Below are positions 59,710-64,000 of a DNA stretch of 64,000 nucleotides, in pieces; position 1 is the stretch's first letter, and the number at the start of each line of letters is the position of its first letter. The translations under genes were made by a program, and so were the position numbers. The notes beneath the pieces are model-generated. The model was not told where the DNA came from, did not search any database, and saw only the letters and a list, made by a program, of their open reading frames with translations. This DNA comes from JABMMZ01 sp040386935 (lineage in GTDB: Bacteria; Bacteroidota; Bacteroidia; NS11-12g; UBA955): NCBI GenBank assembly GCA_040386935.1, contig JAZKEQ010000017.1, positions 1 to 64,000 on the forward strand. The letters are read 5' to 3'.

Positions 59710-60720
59710 ATGAGCGGCATGAATATTATTATACCAATGGCTGGGATGGGAAAACGCATGAGACCCCATACCCTTACAGTTCCAAAACCATTATTGCCTA
59801 TTGCCGGCAAACCTATTGTACAACGACTGGTAGAGGATATAGCAGCAGTCTGCAAAGAACCTATCAACGAAGTGGCTTTTATCATCGGTGATTTTGGTTT
59901 GGCTGTGGAAATTCAATTATTGAAAATAGCAGAAAGTATCGGTGCTAAAGGGCGTATCTATTATCAGGACGAAGCACTTGGAACTGCCCACGCTGTATTA
60001 TGTGCAACGCCAGCTTTAACAGGCGAAGTAATCATTGCTTTTGCTGATACCCTTTTCAAAGCACAGTTTGAGCTTGACAAGTCGGCCGATGGCACTATAT
60101 GGGTTCACAAAGTAAGTAACCCGAATCAGTTTGGTGTTGTTAAGCTTGATGAGCAAAACAATATTACCGACTTCATTGAAAAACCGACAACCTTCGTTTC
60201 TGATTTAGCCATTATCGGTATTTATTATTTTAAGGATGGCGATAATTTGCTGAGTGAATTACAATACCTCATCGACAATGACATCAAGGAAAAAGGTGAA
60301 TACCAATTGACCAATGCCCTTGAAAATATGAAAAATCAAGGTTTGATTTTCAAGCCGGGTGAAGTGGAAGAATGGCTGGATTGTGGCAATAAAGACGCCA
60401 CAGTTTACACCAATCAGAGGGTGCTTGAAATTAAAAAAGATGAATTCAATGTTGACTATTCTCAATACAATCACGGATCTAAAATTATTGAGCCTTGCTA
60501 CATCGGCAACAATGTGATAATTGAAAACAGTACCATCGGACCCCATGTTAGTATTGGCGAAGGATCAGTTGTGAAAAATAGCACCATTTCCAATAGTATT
60601 TTGCAAAATAACTGTTCGATTGAAAATGCAAATTTCTCAAACAGTATGATTGGCAATCATGTTGTATTGAATGGCAGTTCCAATGAATACAGCATTGGCG
60701 ACTATAGTACCCTCAGTTAA
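59710..60720 (+). CDS. Sugar-1-phosphate nucleotidyltransferase with left-handed beta-helix
   Basis: A 336-residue enzyme with the pyrophosphorylase signature MNIIIPMAGMGKRMRPHTLT, then PKPLLPIAGKPI, and a loop EALGTAHAVLCA. A C-terminal hexapeptide-like region (IGNNVIIENSTIGPHVSIGEGSVVKNSTI) follows. It resembles glucose-1-phosphate thymidylyl/uridylyltransferases. Which sugar it activates cannot be told from the sequence. Confidence 0.85.
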   Translation: MSGMNIIIPMAGMGKRMRPHTLTVPKPLLPIAGKPIVQRLVEDIAAVCKEPINEVAFIIGDFGLAVEIQLLKIAESIGAKGRIYYQDEALGTAHAVLCATPALTGEVIIAFADTLFKAQFELDKSADGTIWVHKVSNPNQFGVVKLDEQNNITDFIEKPTTFVSDLAIIGIYYFKDGDNLLSELQYLIDNDIKEKGEYQLTNALENMKNQGLIFKPGEVEEWLDCGNKDATVYTNQRVLEIKKDEFNVDYSQYNHGSKIIEPCYIGNNVIIENSTIGPHVSIGEGSVVKNSTISNSILQNNCSIENANFSNSMIGNHVVLNGSSNEYSIGDYSTLS

Positions 60721-60727
60721 AATAAAA

Positions 60728-62257
60728 TTGAAAAATAAAGCAACAATAATTGTCCTCTGTTCATTGTTTGTTGTTGCAGCAACGTTGTTACCTGCTTGTA
60801 AATCAAAAAAAGGTATAACCAATACCGCAGGTGCAAATCCAAATACTAAATTCGATCGCACCTATATTGAGGCATGCAATCAATTCAATATCGGCAATTA
60901 TTCAACTGCCCTGATTTTATTTCAAAAATGCACCGAGTTAAAACCCCTTGAAGGTTCTGTGTATTATCAGATAAGCCGAATCAAGGAGAAACAAAATGAA
61001 TTGGATATGGCTTTACAAATGGCTGCAAAAGCCAATGAACTGGCCCCTGACAATAAATTTTATGCCGAACATTACGCCAACCGTTTACTTGAAATCGGTC
61101 AGTACGAAAAAGCCATTAGCATCCTGAATATTTGTCTAAAAAGTAATCCAGGAGAAGAGCGACTCTATTCGCTATTGGATAGTTTTTATGAATTATTCTA
61201 CGATAAACAAAAAGCCATTGACACCCGAATTAATCTTTGGCTTCAATACAAAGCCAATGCCGGTTTAAAAGGTAAAACAGCCCAAAAACTGCTCGATCTC
61301 TATAAACAAAAGAAAGATTATATTTCTGCTCATGGCCTATATAATGAACTTAAAACCGGGGCGCCAAATAAAGTGCAGTATTATGTAGATGAAGCAATAC
61401 TTTATCTGGAAGAAAATGACGAAAAAAATGCCCTTTTGAATTACGAAAAGGCTATCTCCATCAATCCTCGCAATTGGGAAGTTAATTATGCCTTATTTCA
61501 ACACTATGTAAAGACCGGTAACAAAGAAAAGGCGATTCAATATCTTCAACAGGGTTTACAAAAAGGAACTGCAAGTTTCGAGATGAAATTACCTGCTAGT
61601 ATTTACATCATTAATCTAATGAAAGTTGATACCGTCAATAATGTATATGGCAGAATCGTATCAGAGAACCTAACCACTACATCAGGTGCTTCAGGCAAGG
61701 CTTATTACACTGCTGCCGAGATTAATTACCTGTGTAAAGCCTATTCAAAATCATATGACTTATACATGATGGCTGCAGAGTATGAACCTAATTTATACGA
61801 TGCCTGGACAGGCGCTATAAAAAGCAGTTTTAATTTAAAAAACTATGAGAAGGCGATTGCATCATCAGAAAAAGCCATTACATATTTTGCAAATACGGCC
61901 TATTTGTATGAAAGGTTGGCCACTGCCTATAATTTCAACAAGCAATACGACCGTGGGTTCGAATATGCTGTTAATGGCACCAGGTTTGCATTTGATGATA
62001 CATTGAAAAGCCAACTCTATAAACAACAAGCCATTAGCAAATATTTTTCTGGCGATTTTTCGTCATCGAAGAAAGCAGTTGATCAGGCTATTGCAATAAA
62101 TTCGAAGGATGCTGAGTTATATAATATACTTGGCAATATTCTTTTTAAAGAAAACAATACCGACAAAGCGCTTGAGAACTGGAAAAAAGCAAAACAAATG
62201 GGACTCCAATCTACTACTCTTGATAGAAAAATTACTGACAAACAATTGTATGAATAA
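60728..62257 (+). CDS. TPR-repeat lipoprotein, TTG start
   Basis: A 509-residue protein starting at TTG (60728), 7 bases after the nucleotidyltransferase stop. The signal peptide ends in LLPAC, a lipobox, followed by KSKKG. The remainder is about ten tetratricopeptide repeats (GNYSTALILFQKCTELKPLEGSVYYQ, YEKAIASSEKAITYFANTAYLYER). A start further upstream would overlap the previous gene and put 19 unneeded residues before the signal peptide. It probably scaffolds an outer-membrane complex. Confidence 0.8.
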   Translation: MKNKATIIVLCSLFVVAATLLPACKSKKGITNTAGANPNTKFDRTYIEACNQFNIGNYSTALILFQKCTELKPLEGSVYYQISRIKEKQNELDMALQMAAKANELAPDNKFYAEHYANRLLEIGQYEKAISILNICLKSNPGEERLYSLLDSFYELFYDKQKAIDTRINLWLQYKANAGLKGKTAQKLLDLYKQKKDYISAHGLYNELKTGAPNKVQYYVDEAILYLEENDEKNALLNYEKAISINPRNWEVNYALFQHYVKTGNKEKAIQYLQQGLQKGTASFEMKLPASIYIINLMKVDTVNNVYGRIVSENLTTTSGASGKAYYTAAEINYLCKAYSKSYDLYMMAAEYEPNLYDAWTGAIKSSFNLKNYEKAIASSEKAITYFANTAYLYERLATAYNFNKQYDRGFEYAVNGTRFAFDDTLKSQLYKQQAISKYFSGDFSSSKKAVDQAIAINSKDAELYNILGNILFKENNTDKALENWKKAKQMGLQSTTLDRKITDKQLYE

Positions 62258-63032
62258 AACCCTCAAATATCTCCCAATTATTATTCTGCTGATTGTTTCC
62301 TGTAAGGCAAGAAAATTTTCTACACCGGTTACAGTTTCACCTGTTATAATAGATACAGTCAATCAAACAAAAATTCTTACTGCTTCAGATTTATTGGCCT
62401 CCTCATTAAAACCCTGGACTTATTTCTCTTCAAAAGCAGATATCGATTATGTAAATGGCGATAAAAAACAAAGTGTCGGATCAAATATCAGAATGTATAA
62501 AGACTCCTTGATCTGGGTTTCTGTCAATATGTTTGGGATAGAAGGTGCCCGAATTTTGATTAATAAAGATTCAATGGTTTTGCTCGACAAATTCAATAAG
62601 CAATACCGTGTTTATACACGTTCATATATTGAAGGCATATTAGGTGCCCCCCTATCAGTTGGAGAGTTACAGAACATCATTCTTGCTCGCCCGGTGTATG
62701 CACTCGAACTGTATGAGATCATCACAAATAATGAACGGGAACTAAAAATAAAAAATACGCAAAAAAGGGTATTCATCGGTCACCACTATCAGAAACAATT
62801 CACGACCATTGATACCACCAGAATAGACGACCGCACTGCACCTCATTATGCCAATGTTTACTATTCAGGTTATGTGAGCATCAACAATCACAATTTCCCA
62901 TTAAACACACAGATAAAGGCCTATAATGGCATGAGCACAACAGAAATAAAACTGGATTTTACCAATCCGGATTTCGATACACAAGTTTCTTTTAGTTTTG
63001 TAATTCCATCCAGCTATGAACGTGTTAAATAA
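62250..63032 (+). CDS. DUF4292 family lipoprotein
   Basis: A 260-residue lipoprotein with signal peptide MNKTLKYLPIIILLIVSC (Cys at residue 18). The body (YFSSKADIDYVNGDKKQSVGSNIRM, SLIWVSVNMFGIEGARILIN) matches DUF4292, a LolB/LolA-like fold family of Bacteroidota. Its ATG overlaps the stop of the TPR gene by 8 bases, and its end overlaps the murein hydrolase gene by 17 bases, so the genes are tightly coupled. Confidence 0.85.
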   Translation: MNKTLKYLPIIILLIVSCKARKFSTPVTVSPVIIDTVNQTKILTASDLLASSLKPWTYFSSKADIDYVNGDKKQSVGSNIRMYKDSLIWVSVNMFGIEGARILINKDSMVLLDKFNKQYRVYTRSYIEGILGAPLSVGELQNIILARPVYALELYEIITNNERELKIKNTQKRVFIGHHYQKQFTTIDTTRIDDRTAPHYANVYYSGYVSINNHNFPLNTQIKAYNGMSTTEIKLDFTNPDFDTQVSFSFVIPSSYERVK

Positions 63033-64000
63033 ATGCCACATACTGCTTTTGGCTATGCTGTTTCTTTATACGGAAACATTTGCTCAATTATCTCGTAAAG
63101 AACTTGAGAAACAGCGCAAACAGACTGAAGAACAAATCAGTCTTACAAAGAAAATTCTCAATGATACCAAGCAGAAAAAAAATAAAAATCTGAGAGAATT
63201 GGTCTCTATTAATCGGTTGATTGAAAAACGCGAAGAGTTAATTCAAACAATTAATACAGAAATTCAATATGTCAATTCAGATGTCGAACAAAAGAATAAA
63301 GACATGGACAGTTTGAATTATCAGTTGGACAGAGAAAAGAAAAATTATGCAAAGGCAATTGTCCAAACCTATAAAAACAGAAAAGTATACAACAATGCCT
63401 TGTATCTTTTTGCTGCTAAATCATTCAATCAGCTCTTTCAAAGATTAAAATTTGTACAATATCTATCTCAGGCGCAAACTCGTTTTCTCGCTAAAATAGA
63501 CGAGAAAAAAATGCAACTTGAAAACAAATTGGCAGAACTTTTGGGGCTTAAGGTTTCTAAAGAAAAACTGGCCCGTGTTAAGGCTTCTGAAGTAAAAGAA
63601 CTTGAAGTTGATAAATCAGAAAAAAACAAAGCCATTGTTTCATTAACCGGCAAAGAAAAAGAATTAAAACAGCAACTTGACAAACAGAAAAAGGCCAAAG
63701 AAAATCTGAATGCCCGCATCAATGAATTAATTGCACGTGAAATTGCAGAAGCCCGAAAAAAGGCAAAAGCACAGGCAGCCAAGTCGGGAAAAGTTACTGA
63801 AAAAACTACCAAAGGTTCTACAACTACACCTAAGGTTGAGACAAAAGAACCCACACTGACTCCCGAAGCAAAAGAATTATCAGATAATTTTGCCGCTAAT
63901 AAAGGCAAACTACCTTGGCCGGTTGAAAAAGGATTTATCAGCGAGCGATTTGGCACTCACCCGCATGCTAAGCTCGACCAAGTGATGATTCAGAACAATG
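63016..64000 (+). CDS. EnvC/NlpD-like murein hydrolase activator (partial)
   Basis: The gene runs off the right edge with about 328 codons visible. It starts with signal peptide MNVLNKCHILLLAMLFLYTE then TFAQ. A long coiled coil follows (LEKQRKQTEEQISLTKKILN; EREELIQTINTEIQYVNSD region; KELKQQLDKQKKAKENLNAR), typical of EnvC. The last visible part, KLPWPVEKGFISERFGTHPH, is the start of an M23 (LytM) domain. Such proteins activate or perform peptidoglycan cleavage during cell division. Confidence 0.9.
   Translation, partial: MNVLNKCHILLLAMLFLYTETFAQLSRKELEKQRKQTEEQISLTKKILNDTKQKKNKNLRELVSINRLIEKREELIQTINTEIQYVNSDVEQKNKDMDSLNYQLDREKKNYAKAIVQTYKNRKVYNNALYLFAAKSFNQLFQRLKFVQYLSQAQTRFLAKIDEKKMQLENKLAELLGLKVSKEKLARVKASEVKELEVDKSEKNKAIVSLTGKEKELKQQLDKQKKAKENLNARINELIAREIAEARKKAKAQAAKSGKVTEKTTKGSTTTPKVETKEPTLTPEAKELSDNFAANKGKLPWPVEKGFISERFGTHPHAKLDQVMIQNN

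Noticed and set aside
63468..63956. A 162-codon minus-strand frame at the right end
   Set aside because: It lies entirely opposite the coiled-coil part of the EnvC-like gene. Its Ser/Phe-rich product is the usual antisense shadow of Lys/Glu-rich coding DNA.

Overview
The window reads as a chromosomal segment of a Bacteroidota bacterium, probably of the Chitinophagales/Sphingobacteriales type. The evidence is the gene content: type IX secretion (T9SS) C-terminal sorting domains, lipoproteins of the DUF4270 and DUF4292 families, a menaquinone pathway, weak Shine-Dalgarno signals and many TAnnTTTG -7 promoter boxes typical of the phylum. The order flippase, dut, sugar nucleotidyltransferase, TPR lipoprotein, DUF4292 lipoprotein, M23 murein hydrolase at the right end is, as I recall, also common in this group.

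Positions 1-12,500 are an accessory region in which every gene lies on the minus strand. It holds GNAT acetyltransferases (one like AAC(3)-I), a VOC protein and the relic of another, a DHFR-like reductase, an alpha/beta hydrolase, two Crp/Fnr regulators, a tightly packed six-gene operon with a diheme cytochrome, and several unknown proteins. Its right part (about 9,600-12,490) looks like an integron-type cassette array. Three units (9668-10923, 11043-11858, 12004-12486) are each bounded by a unit-specific inverted box that reads GTTA... at the gene start and ...TAAC at the gene end. They are joined by related 135-165 bp foldable sites. No integrase gene lies in the window. Two GAAC-N5-GTTC palindromes and a perfect 12 x 21 bp array of palindromic repeats separate this region from the core genome.

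Positions 12,950-37,100 are mostly core genes: mtgA, mnmA, a KirBac-type potassium channel, a Fic protein with an operator-like palindrome, tRNA-Asp, DAHP synthase, a DUF4270 lipoprotein, a short glycogen-synthase-like protein, a metallophosphoesterase, S41 protease, YicC, an EamA transporter (apparent ATT start), a complete RND efflux operon (adaptor, pump, TolC), a membrane-anchored papain-like protease, a T9SS delta-60 repeat protein and gmhA.

Positions 37,200-53,700 are rich in surface and signalling genes. There is a 1550-residue T9SS protein with a tyrosine-rich beta-helix and PKD domains. It is divergent from a Crp/Fnr gene, and the shared intergenic region carries a 22-bp inverted repeat and an FNR-like box. 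A lamin-tail protein follows, then an operon of adenylate cyclase, HD phosphohydrolase and universal stress protein, an ABC exporter, and a 1040-residue propeller plus outer-membrane-barrel protein.

Positions 53,700-64,000 contain a SugE-like exporter, menC-menA-SDR, a predicted outer-membrane protein, a polysaccharide flippase, dut, a nucleotidyltransferase, TPR and DUF4292 lipoproteins and the start of an EnvC-like murein hydrolase activator. Many start codons sit only 4-12 bases after a TAnnTTTG box, which suggests leaderless or very short-leader mRNAs, and GTG, TTG and possibly ATT starts are used.
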